Below are positions 1 through 7,374 of a stretch of 39,583 nucleotides of DNA, one piece after another. A model generated the notes under the pieces. It was not told where the DNA came from and ran no database searches. It saw nothing but the letters and a program-made list of their open reading frames with translations. Position numbers and translations under genes: made by a program. Origin of the DNA: Gemmatimonadaceae bacterium (GTDB lineage Bacteria > Gemmatimonadota > Gemmatimonadetes > Gemmatimonadales > Gemmatimonadaceae); the NCBI GenBank assembly GCA_017881585.1, contig JADGQS010000012.1:1-39583 (forward strand). Direction: 5' to 3'. Position 1 is the first letter of the stretch. Each line of letters begins with the position of its first letter.

Positions 1-1599
1 GAACCCGAAGCTCGACCCGAGCACCGCGCCGAATCGCAGCCGTGCGGCAAGCACGATGTCGGTTCCGACAGGCATGTACACTGCGCCGTCCACGAGCACC
101 TTGTTGAAATGCAGCGACGGATCCGATCCCGTGTACGCACCGGCCGTTCGGAACTCGAATCGAGCCACATATCCGTGCGTGGGATTCACCGGGTTGTCGG
201 TGCCGTCATTCGTGACGGAGAAGCTCGCGACCGCGAGGCGCTGCAAGCGCTGCACCGATTCGCGGTCGGCGGATTCACAGGCGTTGAACACGGCGCACAG
301 GAGTGCGGGCTGCGCCTCCGTGCGTCCGTACTCCACCGAGTACGAGAACGCCTCCGTCATGCGGCCGGCGGGGCGCGACAGCGTCACGTTTCCTCCCACG
401 GGAGTCGTGCGCAGAAACGCGTCGAACTCCGAGCGGCGCTCGCTGTAGAGCGAGAACGACGGTACCACGCCGATGAAGACGGCCGGCCTCGAGACCGTCG
501 CACCGGTGAAGTAATTGAGATTCTTGCTGTACAGATCGCTCCGTGCGACCGGGCAGAGCGATCCGAGACCCGTGAGCGGCTCGCCGACCCCGATCTTCGA
601 AAGTTTCCCGTGCAGGTCGAGCCGCGTCGCGCCGCCCATGAGGCTGAACAGCGTGTAGTCCGCCGTCGTGCGGAAACAGTCGAGCGTGCCGTAGCCCACG
701 CCCGCATGCAGCTCGTGCATGTATCCCTCGGCGAGCTGCAGCGTCACCGGCAGCGTCGAGCCGCCTTTCGTGCGCGCGGAATCGGGAACAACCGACACGC
801 GCGTGAACGCCTCGGTCTGATACAGCGCGCGCTTCGCCCGCTCGAGTTCCTGCTGCGAATAGAGGTCGCCCTCTTTCAACAACGCCACGTGCCGGATCGC
901 GACATCCGTCACCGCGCGCGACGCGCCCGGCCGCGGATCCACCTTGAGGGAGACCGCGCCGAGGTGCATGCGCGTGCCCGTCGTCACGGTGAACGAGACA
1001 TTCGCGCGGTGGGTAGCGGGATGCGTGTCGTATCCGGGGAACACTTCCGCGTCGGGATATCCGCCGTTGTGCAAACGCTGCGTCAGGAGGAGGACGGTCG
1101 TGTCGTTCGCGTACTTGTCGAACGGTTTCCCCACGCGAGCCGGCAGCGACTTCTCGACCGCTGCGCGCTCGGGCACCGAGTCCAAACCGGTGATCGTCAG
1201 CGAGTCGACGATCGTCGGCTCGCCCTCGTGAATCGAGAACCGCACGGCGATCTTGCCCGGCCCGGCCGACGTCACCACCGTGTCCACCGTGACCGACGCG
1301 TAGCCGTGATTGCGATACCAGATGATCAGGCGCAGCCGGTCCAGCGGGAACTCCTTCCTGTCGAGACAGTGCCGCGCGCCGATGCGAATCGTGCGACGGA
1401 GAAACCCCGACGGAGCCGTCGCAATGCCAGCCGCAAGCACCCCGCTCGCGAACGCGCGGTTCCCCTCGAACGTGAGCTTCATCACCTCCAGGTCGCCGGG
1501 GCCGCAGCTCAGATCCTGCGCGCGCGTCGTGCGCGCGGCAACCGCGAGGAGGACCGCCGCCAGCAGGGCCCAGCCACCTCGACGGCTGCGCGGAATCAT
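1..1599 (-). CDS. BamA/TamA (Omp85) family outer-membrane protein, C-terminus cut by window edge
   Basis: Translation from the ATG at 1599 gives 533 residues with no stop before the window edge, so the end of the barrel is missing. The N-terminus is a signal peptide (MIPRSRRGGWALLAAVLLA, cleavage probably after TTRA). About 270 residues of POTRA-like repeats follow, each with the typical 'G-x-x-x-V/D-S-L-x-I-x-G' and 'L-x-x-x-L-x-N-x-G-Y' pattern (for example LHNGGYPDAEV and YRNHGYASVTVD). The rest is alternating, aromatic-rich beta strands of an Omp85 barrel (GVGYGTLDCFRTTADYT, SVTNDGTDNPVNPTHGY). Proteins of this family insert or export proteins across the outer membrane. The start overlaps the stop of the upstream flavoprotein gene (TGATG), so the two are translationally coupled. 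Family is secure; whether this is BamA itself or a TamA-like paralogue cannot be decided without the C-terminus. Confidence 0.85.
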   Translation of the reverse strand, partial: MIPRSRRGGWALLAAVLLAVAARTTRAQDLSCGPGDLEVMKLTFEGNRAFASGVLAAGIATAPSGFLRRTIRIGARHCLDRKEFPLDRLRLIIWYRNHGYASVTVDTVVTSAGPGKIAVRFSIHEGEPTIVDSLTITGLDSVPERAAVEKSLPARVGKPFDKYANDTTVLLLTQRLHNGGYPDAEVFPGYDTHPATHRANVSFTVTTGTRMHLGAVSLKVDPRPGASRAVTDVAIRHVALLKEGDLYSQQELERAKRALYQTEAFTRVSVVPDSARTKGGSTLPVTLQLAEGYMHELHAGVGYGTLDCFRTTADYTLFSLMGGATRLDLHGKLSKIGVGEPLTGLGSLCPVARSDLYSKNLNYFTGATVSRPAVFIGVVPSFSLYSERRSEFDAFLRTTPVGGNVTLSRPAGRMTEAFSYSVEYGRTEAQPALLCAVFNACESADRESVQRLQRLAVASFSVTNDGTDNPVNPTHGYVARFEFRTAGAYTGSDPSLHFNKVLVDGAVYMPVGTDIVLAARLRFGAVLGSSFGF

Positions 1600-2615
1600 C
1601 ACTCGTCCTTCTGCCCGAAGATGGCGAGGTTCGACGAGTGCCCCGGATTCACCTTCTTGTCGGGGTAGACGTGGTGCACGGCCTGGTTCACCGCGGTCGC
1701 GGCCTCGCCGAATCCCGTCGCGATCAGCTTCAGCTTTCCCGGATACGTGGTGATGTCGCCCGCGGCATACACGCCCGGTCGTCCCGTCTCCATCTGCGAG
1801 TTCACGACGATCTCATCCTGCTCCACCCGCAGCCCCCACGCGGCGAGCGGCCCGATGTCGCTCACGAATCCCAGCATCGGCAGCACCACGTCGGCCGGAA
1901 TCCGCCGCGTGGATTTCGCCTTGATGTCCTTGAGGTCGAGCGCGACGATACGGCCGTCCTCGGCGATCACGTCGTGGAGTTCGTGGAACGGATGGAGCGC
2001 GGTCTCGCCCGCGGCCGCGGCCGCCTGCACGTAGGCCACCGTCGAGGCGTGCGCGCGATATCGGTCGCTCCGGTGCACCAGCGCGACACTCGCGGCACGA
2101 CCACGCAACTGGTGCGCCCAGTCGAACGCCGAGTCGCCGCCGCCGATGATCACCACGCGCTGCCCGGCAAACGCCGACGGATCGGAGACCCGGTCGTAGA
2201 TGCCGCGGCCGTACCACTGGTCGGCGCAGGGCTGTGGAAGACGGCGCGGCTCGAACGCCCCGATGCCCGCCGCGACCACGATCGCTCGCGTCGGGAAACG
2301 GTCCGTCGCGGTCACGAGCGTGAAATGGCCGCCCGACTCCTCGAGCGCGACCACGCGCTGGTTGCAGTGCACCGGCGACCCGAACTGCCCCGCTTGCTCC
2401 GCGAGCGAGCGGACGAGATCCTTCGCGAGTATCTTGGGGAGTCCGCCCACGTCGAAGATGTATTTCTCGGGGTACAACGCGGTGAGCTGTCCCCCGGGTT
2501 CCGGAAGCGCGTCGACGATTTGGGCGGAAGCGCCACGCATGCCTGCGTAGAACAGGGCGAATAGCCCGGCGGGCCCTCCCCCAATTATCGTGATGTCCCG
2601 GATCTCGTGCGGCAT
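1599..2615 (-). CDS. Ferredoxin/flavodoxin--NADP+ reductase, thioredoxin reductase-like type
   Basis: A 338-residue two-Rossmann flavoprotein. The FAD-binding motif is at the N-terminus (ITIIGGGPAGLFALFYAGMR, about residues 7-26). The NAD(P)H motif VVIIGGGDSAFDWAHQL lies near residue 150, and the C-terminal FAD motif is GVYAAGDITTYPGKLKLIA. The redox CxxC of thioredoxin reductases is absent, which marks the TrxB-like ferredoxin--NADP+ reductase group (YumC type) that passes electrons between NADPH and ferredoxin or flavodoxin. The ATG at 2615 is chosen because the Rossmann motif begins seven residues later; reading on upstream would only enter antisense sequence of the DinB gene. No clear ribosome binding site precedes it. 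It is transcribed towards, and overlaps by one base, the Omp85 gene. Confidence 0.85.
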   Translation of the reverse strand: MPHEIRDITIIGGGPAGLFALFYAGMRGASAQIVDALPEPGGQLTALYPEKYIFDVGGLPKILAKDLVRSLAEQAGQFGSPVHCNQRVVALEESGGHFTLVTATDRFPTRAIVVAAGIGAFEPRRLPQPCADQWYGRGIYDRVSDPSAFAGQRVVIIGGGDSAFDWAHQLRGRAASVALVHRSDRYRAHASTVAYVQAAAAAGETALHPFHELHDVIAEDGRIVALDLKDIKAKSTRRIPADVVLPMLGFVSDIGPLAAWGLRVEQDEIVVNSQMETGRPGVYAAGDITTYPGKLKLIATGFGEAATAVNQAVHHVYPDKKVNPGHSSNLAIFGQKDE

Positions 2616-2669
2616 CGGGGAAAGTTCGCCGCGGTGAGAGGCCGAATCAACCTGTTGGAGGAACGAAAG

Positions 2670-3179
2670 ATGGCGATTCGTGACGCCCTGCTTCCCGAGT
2701 TCGACATGGAGATGGCGAGTACCCGCAAGATGCTGGAGCGTGTCCCCGTGGCCAATCTCGACTTCAAGCCGCATGACAAGTCGGGATCGCTCGGCTGGCT
2801 CGCGTGGCACGTTGCCGATCTTCCGGCCTGGATCGTCGAGACCGTGAACAAGGACGAGCTCGATTTTGCGCCCATCGGCCAGCCGCGGCCGGCGCCGCCG
2901 AAGATGGAGTCCCGCGAACAGCTGCTCGCCTCGTTCGACAAGAAAGTGGCCGACGCGCGCACCGCCATCGCCGGAGTGAGCGACGAGCGTCTCGCGGGGC
3001 CGTGGACGCTGAAGGCGGGCGGGCACACCATCTTCACCATGCCGCGCGCCGCGGTGCTGCGCAGCTTCGTGATGAACCACCTCATCCATCACCGCGCTCA
3101 GCTGGGTTTGTACCTCCGGCTGAACGACGTGCCCGTGCCCGGAATGTACGGCCCGTCTGCCGACGAAAAGGGGGGCTGA
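2670..3179 (+). CDS. DinB-like / DUF664-type four-helix protein
   Basis: A 169-residue protein of the DinB/YfiT-like superfamily, predicted four-helix bundles that often bind a divalent metal through three histidines. Visible candidates are the His in GWLAWHVADL (about residue 50) and the HHR in MNHLIHHRAQLGLYLRL (about residue 140). The start at 2670 has a good GGAGG at 2657-2661 with an eight-base spacer; an in-frame start at 2607 would run into the divergent flavoprotein gene and is rejected. Superfamily members include bacillithiol and mycothiol S-transferases, but nothing here fixes the substrate. It heads a plus-strand group with the kinase nine bases downstream. Superfamily is confident; reaction unknown. 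Confidence 0.8.
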   Translation: MAIRDALLPEFDMEMASTRKMLERVPVANLDFKPHDKSGSLGWLAWHVADLPAWIVETVNKDELDFAPIGQPRPAPPKMESREQLLASFDKKVADARTAIAGVSDERLAGPWTLKAGGHTIFTMPRAAVLRSFVMNHLIHHRAQLGLYLRLNDVPVPGMYGPSADEKGG

Positions 3180-3188
3180 CCGAGTCGA

Positions 3189-4223
3189 ATGGACGACGCC
3201 GTTCGCAGCATCGAGTACCACGGCCAGTTCCGCCTGCTTCGCCGCATCGCGAGCGGCGGCATGGCGACCGTGTACGAGGCCGAACAGATGGGCGACCGCG
3301 GCTTCACCAAGCGCGTGGCGCTGAAGGTGATCCACGACAAGTACGCCGCGCAGCCCGAGTGGCTCCAGCTCTTCATCGACGAGGCGAAGCTCTCCGCCAA
3401 CCTCGTGCACGGGAACATCGTGCAGATCTACCAGTTCGAGGAAGTCGACGGGCAGTTCTTCATGGCCATGGAGTACATCCGCGGCGTCACGCTCCGCGCG
3501 CTCATCGACCACCACCGCGCGATCGGCGAACCGATGCTCGCGCCTCTCGCCGCCTACATCGTGAGCCGCGTGTGCCGCGCGCTCGACTACGCGCACAACT
3601 TCGTGGACGACTCCGGCAACCGGCTGTACATCGTCCACAGAGATGTTTCTCCTGGCAACGTGCTCCTCACCTGGGACGGACAAGTGAAGCTCGCCGACTT
3701 CGGCATCGCGAAGGCGCGCACCATGCGCGATCCCGCCGAAGAGCGCCGCATGACGATCGGCAAGAAGCACTACATGAGCCCGCAGCAGATCGTCGGCGAG
3801 AACGTCGACTGGCGCACCGACATCTTCTCGACCGGCGTGGTGCTGTTCGAGCTGCTCGCGCTTCAGCAGCTCTTTCGCGAACAGGAAACCGAGGCGGCCC
3901 TCGACGAGGTCGTCATCGCGCCGTCGCCCGACCTCCGCGACCTGCTCCCCGACCTCGACCAGAGCATCACCGGCCTGCTCTCGCTGGCGATCGCGAAGGA
4001 CGCCATGATGCGGCCGAACGCCGCGATGTTCGGCATGTCGCTCGACGAATGGTGCGCCAAGCAGAAGGCACCGGGTTCGCCCGAGCGGCTGCAGGCGCAC
4101 CTCGCCAAGCAATTCCCGACGTCGTACCGCCCGCCGAGCAATACGCCGCGCCTCGAGCCGCACCCGCAGCAGCCGCCGCCGCAGAAGGACAAGTCGGTCT
4201 GGTCGAAAGTCTTCGGCAGCTGA
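3189..4223 (+). CDS. Eukaryotic-type serine/threonine protein kinase, soluble
   Basis: A 344-residue Hanks-type kinase. The glycine-rich loop is IASGGMATVYEAE (about 20-32), the ATP lysine is K46 in RVALKVIHDK, and the helix-C glutamate is E65. The catalytic loop is HRDVSPGNVLL (H150-L160), the DFG motif is D170-G172, and MSPQQ replaces the usual APE. All catalytic residues are present, so it should be active. There is no transmembrane segment and no sensor domain; after residue 300 comes a proline- and glutamine-rich tail (PPSNTPRLEPHPQQPPP). Many bacterial kinases of this class are membrane-anchored, so this one is a cytosolic variant. It follows the DinB-like gene by nine bases and is probably co-transcribed with it. 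Substrates unknown. Confidence 0.9.
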   Translation: MDDAVRSIEYHGQFRLLRRIASGGMATVYEAEQMGDRGFTKRVALKVIHDKYAAQPEWLQLFIDEAKLSANLVHGNIVQIYQFEEVDGQFFMAMEYIRGVTLRALIDHHRAIGEPMLAPLAAYIVSRVCRALDYAHNFVDDSGNRLYIVHRDVSPGNVLLTWDGQVKLADFGIAKARTMRDPAEERRMTIGKKHYMSPQQIVGENVDWRTDIFSTGVVLFELLALQQLFREQETEAALDEVVIAPSPDLRDLLPDLDQSITGLLSLAIAKDAMMRPNAAMFGMSLDEWCAKQKAPGSPERLQAHLAKQFPTSYRPPSNTPRLEPHPQQPPPQKDKSVWSKVFGS

Positions 4224-4246
4224 CGGCCGGCGCAACGGATCGGCGT

Positions 4247-4252
4247 TAGCTT
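4247..4252 (+). promoter_or_regulatory. Candidate -10 hexamer (TAGCTT) for a leaderless transcript
   Basis: TAGCTT ends exactly six bases before the ATG at 4259, and no Shine-Dalgarno sequence is present there. With the usual 6-7 base distance from -10 box to start site, transcription would begin at the start codon. The same arrangement recurs before four other genes in the window. No -35 box is apparent. Confidence 0.35.
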
Positions 4253-4258
4253 TCGCGC

Positions 4259-4810
4259 ATGGCGACCAAGATCTACACCAAGACTGGCGACGACGGCCGC
4301 ACGGGACTCTTCGGCGGCGGGCGCGTCGAGAAGGACCACGTCCGCGTCGAGGCGTACGGCGACGTCGACGAACTCAACGCGGTGATCGGCGCGGCGCGCG
4401 CCGTGGAGATGATGCCGCGCGTCGACGAGATCCTCGCGCCGGTCCAGCGCGACCTGTTCGCGATCGGAGCGCTGCTCGCCACGCCGCAACCCCAGAAACA
4501 CCGGGAACAGCTCGAGAAGGCGCGCCTCTCCGACACGCGCATCGCCCAGCTCGAGCAGGCAATCGACGACGGCGAGGAAGAGCTCGAACCCCTGAAGGCG
4601 TTCATCCTCCCGGGCGGCACGCCGAAGGCCTCCGCGCTGCACGTCGCGCGCACCGTCTGCCGCCGCGCCGAGCGCTCGATCATTCGCCTCCAGCGTACCG
4701 ACGAAGTGCCGCAGGTCGTGATCGTCTATCTCAACCGTCTCTCCGATCTGCTGTTCGTCCTCGCTCGCGTCGCCAACCGGCGCGCGGGTGCCGGCGAAGT
4801 GACCTGGTAG
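4259..4810 (+). CDS. pduO: Cob(I)yrinic acid a,c-diamide adenosyltransferase, PduO type
   Basis: A 183-residue ATP:cob(I)alamin adenosyltransferase that makes adenosylcobalamin. The N-terminal ATP-binding motif KIYTKTGDDGRTGLFGGGR (residues 4-22) is diagnostic of the PduO/MMAB type. The other conserved blocks are also present: YGDVDELNAVIG, FILPGG, HVARTVCRRAER and YLNRLSDLLFVLAR. Length is normal for the single-domain form. The gene sits 35 bases after the kinase and 4 bases before aroB. It implies use of a B12-dependent enzyme encoded elsewhere. The window also holds a nickel/cobalt permease (22052), but no other cobalamin gene was seen. Confidence 0.93.
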   Translation: MATKIYTKTGDDGRTGLFGGGRVEKDHVRVEAYGDVDELNAVIGAARAVEMMPRVDEILAPVQRDLFAIGALLATPQPQKHREQLEKARLSDTRIAQLEQAIDDGEEELEPLKAFILPGGTPKASALHVARTVCRRAERSIIRLQRTDEVPQVVIVYLNRLSDLLFVLARVANRRAGAGEVTW

Positions 4811-4814
4811 AATC

Positions 4815-5912
4815 GTGGCCGCGCTCGAACTGCACGGCTCGCGGATCCTCATCGGCGCCGGGCTGCTCGACCAGTGCGGTGCCCAATTGCACGCGGCGCT
4901 TCCCGGCCGCCGCCTCGCGATCATCAGCGACGAAGTGGTCGCCCCCCTCTACGCCGCGCGCGTCGCCGCCGCGCTCGCACCCTCCCCCGTCACGATCCTC
5001 ACGATCCCGGCCGGCGAGGCGAGCAAGACCCGCAAGAACTGGTCGCGACTCACCGACGAACTGCTCGACGCAGGCTTCGGCCGCGACTCCGCGATCATCG
5101 CGCTCGGCGGGGGAGTCGTCGGCGACCTCGCGGGATTCGTCGCGGCGACCTACATGCGCGGCATTCCGTTCGTGCAGATGCCCACGTCGCTGCTCGCGAT
5201 GATCGACGCCGCGATCGGGGGAAAGACCGGCGTCGACACCCGCGCGGGAAAGAATCTCGTCGGCGCGTTCCATCATCCGGCGCTCGTGATCGTCGATCCG
5301 CGCGCACTCTCCACTCTTCCGCTCTCGCACGTTCGAAACGGGCTCGCCGAGGCGATCAAGCACGGCGTCATCGCCAGCCGTGCCGAGTTCGAATGGATCG
5401 CATCGAACCTCGCCGCGCTTCTCCGCGAGGGCGGTCCCGCGATCGGGCTCGCCGACCGGCTCGTGCGGAGAAACATCGAGATCAAGGCCGCCATCGTCGC
5501 GCGCGACGAGCGCGAGGGCGGCGTGCGGAAGACGCTGAACTTCGGCCACACGATCGGACACGCCGTCGAGTCGCTGAGCGGCTACGCGATGCTGCACGGT
5601 GAGTGCATCGCGGTCGGCATGGTGGTCGAGGCACGCATCGCCGCGCTCGTGGGCGTCGCGGATCCGGCACTCGCCGGCACGATCGCGCAGCTCGTTGGCG
5701 CGGCCGGCCTCCCGGCTTCCGTACCCGAATCCATGACGGCGGCTGCCGTGCTCGAGGGGACGCGCAGCGACAAGAAGGCCCGTGGGGGGTTCGTCGAATA
5801 CGCGCTCCCCGCGGCGCTCGGCGAAATGGCCGGCGCCGACCGCGGATACGCGATTCCGGTGCCCGATTCCACCGTTCTCGAGGCAGTTTCGGAGAGTCGC
5901 GCAACTTTGTGA
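4815..5912 (+). CDS. aroB: 3-dehydroquinate synthase
   Basis: A 365-residue AroB, second step of the shikimate pathway (DAHP to 3-dehydroquinate, NAD+ and metal dependent). Recognisable blocks are GGGVVGDLAGFVAATYMRG and PTSLLAMIDAAIGGKTGVD, then AGKNLVGAFHHP and LAEAIKHGVI. The metal ligands are the Glu of LAEAIKHG and the histidines of NFGHTIGHA and LHGECIAVGM. The start is a GTG four bases after the adenosyltransferase stop; AroB homology begins within the first residues. A partial hairpin follows at 5915-5929. Confidence 0.95.
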   Translation: MAALELHGSRILIGAGLLDQCGAQLHAALPGRRLAIISDEVVAPLYAARVAAALAPSPVTILTIPAGEASKTRKNWSRLTDELLDAGFGRDSAIIALGGGVVGDLAGFVAATYMRGIPFVQMPTSLLAMIDAAIGGKTGVDTRAGKNLVGAFHHPALVIVDPRALSTLPLSHVRNGLAEAIKHGVIASRAEFEWIASNLAALLREGGPAIGLADRLVRRNIEIKAAIVARDEREGGVRKTLNFGHTIGHAVESLSGYAMLHGECIAVGMVVEARIAALVGVADPALAGTIAQLVGAAGLPASVPESMTAAAVLEGTRSDKKARGGFVEYALPAALGEMAGADRGYAIPVPDSTVLEAVSESRATL

Positions 5913-5914
5913 TG

Positions 5915-5929
5915 CCTGGGTTCCCCAGG
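5915..5929 (+). terminator. Short hairpin after aroB
   Basis: CCTGGG-TTC-CCCAGG forms a perfect 6-bp stem with a 3-base loop three bases after the aroB stop. No T-run follows, so intrinsic termination would be weak. A second small palindrome, CATTGATTTTCAATG, lies at 5937-5951. The 199 bases between aroB and the sigma gene hold nothing else recognisable apart from the promoter candidate at 6003. Confidence 0.3.
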
Positions 5930-6002
5930 TGCAAACCATTGATTTTCAATGATATCGGATCGCGAACCGCCCCGGACGGCGCACTGGCACACGATTTGGG
6001 TG

Positions 6003-6032
6003 TTGACCGGCGCGTGTACTTCTGCATATCCT
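6003..6032 (+). promoter_or_regulatory. Candidate sigma-70 promoter of the RpoD-type sigma gene
   Basis: TTGACC (6003-6008, five of six matches to the -35 consensus) and TATCCT (6027-6032, four of six to the -10) are separated by 18 bases. Transcription would begin near 6039, giving a leader of about 70 bases before the ATG at 6112. Confidence 0.5.
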
Positions 6033-6111
6033 GACCGTCCCTGAGACATGTCCGCGAACTGCTCCGGGTCCACAGCGCGATGTCACTTCCCAACGCCGCA
6101 CCGGGGTGTGT

Positions 6112-7005
6112 ATGCAGCATGCGACTGAGTCGAGATCCAAGGGTTTCTTCCGCTCCTCTCCTTCCACCGCGTTCGACCAGTACCTCCAGGACATTCAAAA
6201 GCTTCCCCTGATCACGGACCCGGCCGAGGAACGACGTCTCGCCAGGCTCGCGCAAAAGGGCGACGAAGCCGCCGCCGAGCGGCTCGTCACGGCGAATCTC
6301 CGGTTCGTCATCTCGTACGTGAAGAAGTATCAGGGACACGGACTCGATCTCTCCGAGCTCGTCGCGATCGGCAACGAAGGACTGCTCAAGGCGGTCCGGA
6401 AATTCGATCCCGATCAGGGTGTGAAGTTCATCTCGTACGCCGTGTGGTGGGTGCGGCAGGCAGTCCTCAAGGCGCTCGCCGAGCAGACCCGCTCGGTTCG
6501 AATCCCGCTGAACCAGAACTCACAGCTCATCCGCCTCTCGCGCGCCGAGACCGTCCTGGCGCAGGTCCTGAAGCGCGATCCCACAGACCACGAAATCGGC
6601 CGCCTCCTCGAAGAGACCCCCGAGCAGGTCCGCGCCGCGAAACAGATGTCGGCCACCGAGCTCTCGCTCGACGCGCCGATCGATCGCAGTGACCGCGAGG
6701 CCTGCACGCTCGGTGAGCGATTCGCCGGCGGCGACGGCGCGGAGATCGAGGAGACCACGGACTTCAATCTGATGCGCGAGTGCATCGACCGCGTCTTCAA
6801 GGGCTACCTCACGCCGCGCGAGCGGAAGATCCTCCACCTGTACTACGGGCTGGATGAGGGCGCCGAGGCGATGACGCTCGAGAAGATCGGCGCACTGATG
6901 GGCGTGACGCGCGAGCGCATTCGCCAGATTCGCGAGCGCGCGTTCGAGAAGCTGCGCGAGTCGCCGGAAGGCCGTTCGCTCAACGGCTTCTGGTCGGTGA
7001 CCTAG
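6112..7005 (+). CDS. RNA polymerase sigma-70 factor, RpoD-like (group 1/2)
   Basis: A 297-residue sigma factor. Region 1.2 is at about 16-60 (FDQYLQDIQKLPLIT). Region 2 contains the core-binding and -10 recognition helices (DLSELVAIGNEGLLKAVRKF, FISYAVWWVRQAVLKAL). Region 3 is PLNQNSQLIRLSRAE. Region 4 carries the -35 helix-turn-helix (LEKIGALMGVTRERIRQIRE). Region 1.1 and the long non-conserved insert of classical RpoD are missing, so it could be the housekeeping sigma of this lineage or a group 2 paralogue. The ATG at 6112 is preferred to the GTG at 6106 because GGGG at 6103-6106 can act as ribosome binding site. It is transcribed alone and followed by a strong hairpin at 7057. Confidence 0.9.
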   Translation: MQHATESRSKGFFRSSPSTAFDQYLQDIQKLPLITDPAEERRLARLAQKGDEAAAERLVTANLRFVISYVKKYQGHGLDLSELVAIGNEGLLKAVRKFDPDQGVKFISYAVWWVRQAVLKALAEQTRSVRIPLNQNSQLIRLSRAETVLAQVLKRDPTDHEIGRLLEETPEQVRAAKQMSATELSLDAPIDRSDREACTLGERFAGGDGAEIEETTDFNLMRECIDRVFKGYLTPRERKILHLYYGLDEGAEAMTLEKIGALMGVTRERIRQIRERAFEKLRESPEGRSLNGFWSVT

Positions 7006-7020
7006 TCGAAGATCCGACCC

Positions 7021-7044
7021 AACGGCCGCCCCGGCGCGGCCGTT
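7021..7044 (+). terminator. GC-rich hairpin after the sigma gene
   Basis: AACGGCCGC and GCGGCCGTT form a perfect 9-bp stem with loop CCCGGC, 15 bases after the sigma-factor stop. There is no T-run directly after it; it probably works together with the hairpin at 7057. Confidence 0.5.
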
Positions 7045-7056
7045 GTGATTGGAACG

Positions 7057-7097
7057 AAGGGTCGAATCGAGAAACCGATTCGGCCCTTTGTGCTTTT
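7057..7097 (+). terminator. Intrinsic terminator of the sigma gene
   Basis: A 13-bp stem (7057-7069 with 7076-7088, one T-G wobble) closes the loop AGAAAC. It is followed by the T-rich tail TTGTGCTTTTCTC. This is the best rho-independent terminator on the plus strand in the window. Confidence 0.7.
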
Positions 7098-7156
7098 CTC
7101 AACTGGTGAGGAGCGAGGTGTGAGGGGCGAATCGTGAGAACGGCGAAGAGCGACAG

Positions 7157-7249
7157 GTGAGGGGCGATCTGGCGAAGCGCGACGCGTGAGAGGCGAGGGG
7201 ACCGTCTCCTCACCCCTCACCCGTCGCGCTTCGCTAAGTCGCCCCTCAC
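7157..7249. repeat. Long near-perfect inverted repeat
   Basis: Arms of about 44 bases (7157-7201 and 7206-7249) are reverse complements with only a few mismatches and almost no loop (around CCGT). Both arms contain the word GCGAAGCGCGACG or its complement. As RNA or cruciform DNA this would be one very long stem. It lies between the sigma-gene terminator and the tandem repeats before glcD, and codes for nothing recognisable. The left arm carries GGCGATCTGG (7163-7172), the reverse complement of the dispersed core CCAGATCGCC. Confidence 0.75.
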
Positions 7250-7250
7250 G

Positions 7251-7360
7251 CGTCGCCCGTCGCCGTTCGTTCCGTCGCCCGTCGCCGTTCGTCCCGTCGC
7301 CCATCGCCGTTTGTACCGTCGCCCTTCGCCAGATCGCCCCTCGCCTGTCGCCCGTCGCCA
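7251..7360. repeat. Five tandem 22-base repeats upstream of glcD
   Basis: Units begin at 7251, 7273, 7295, 7317 and 7339. The first three start CGTCGCCC(G/A)TCGCCGTT and differ from each other at only one to four positions; the fourth and fifth are more diverged. The period is 22 bases, close to two turns of B-DNA. The array ends three bases before the candidate -10 hexamer of glcD. With the inverted repeat at 7157 it fills most of the 369-base gene-free stretch 7006-7374. Confidence 0.8.
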
Positions 7361-7362
7361 TT

Positions 7363-7368
7363 TAGATT
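7363..7368 (+). promoter_or_regulatory. Candidate -10 hexamer (TAGATT) of glcD
   Basis: TAGATT ends six bases before the GTG start of glcD at 7375, with no Shine-Dalgarno sequence between them, which suggests a leaderless transcript. The 22-base repeats occupy the place of a -35 box. Confidence 0.4.
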
Positions 7369-7374
7369 GGCATC

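Noticed and set aside
109-1668. 519-codon open frame on the plus strand
   Set aside because: Antisense to the Omp85 gene; its Arg/His-rich translation is typical of a shadow frame in GC-rich DNA and has no recognisable domain.
2616-4235. Extension of the flavoprotein frame upstream to 4235 (minus)
   Set aside because: The added 540 residues are antisense to the DinB and kinase genes and look like a shadow frame; the real protein begins with the Rossmann motif at 2615.
4808-4813. TAGAAT as -10 box for aroB
   Set aside because: Only one base separates it from the GTG start, too close for a transcript that includes the start codon.
3863-4924. 353-codon minus-strand frame
   Set aside because: Antisense to the kinase and adenosyltransferase genes, no domain seen.
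7251-7360. CRISPR-like array
   Set aside because: Units abut each other with no unique spacers and no cas genes are present.
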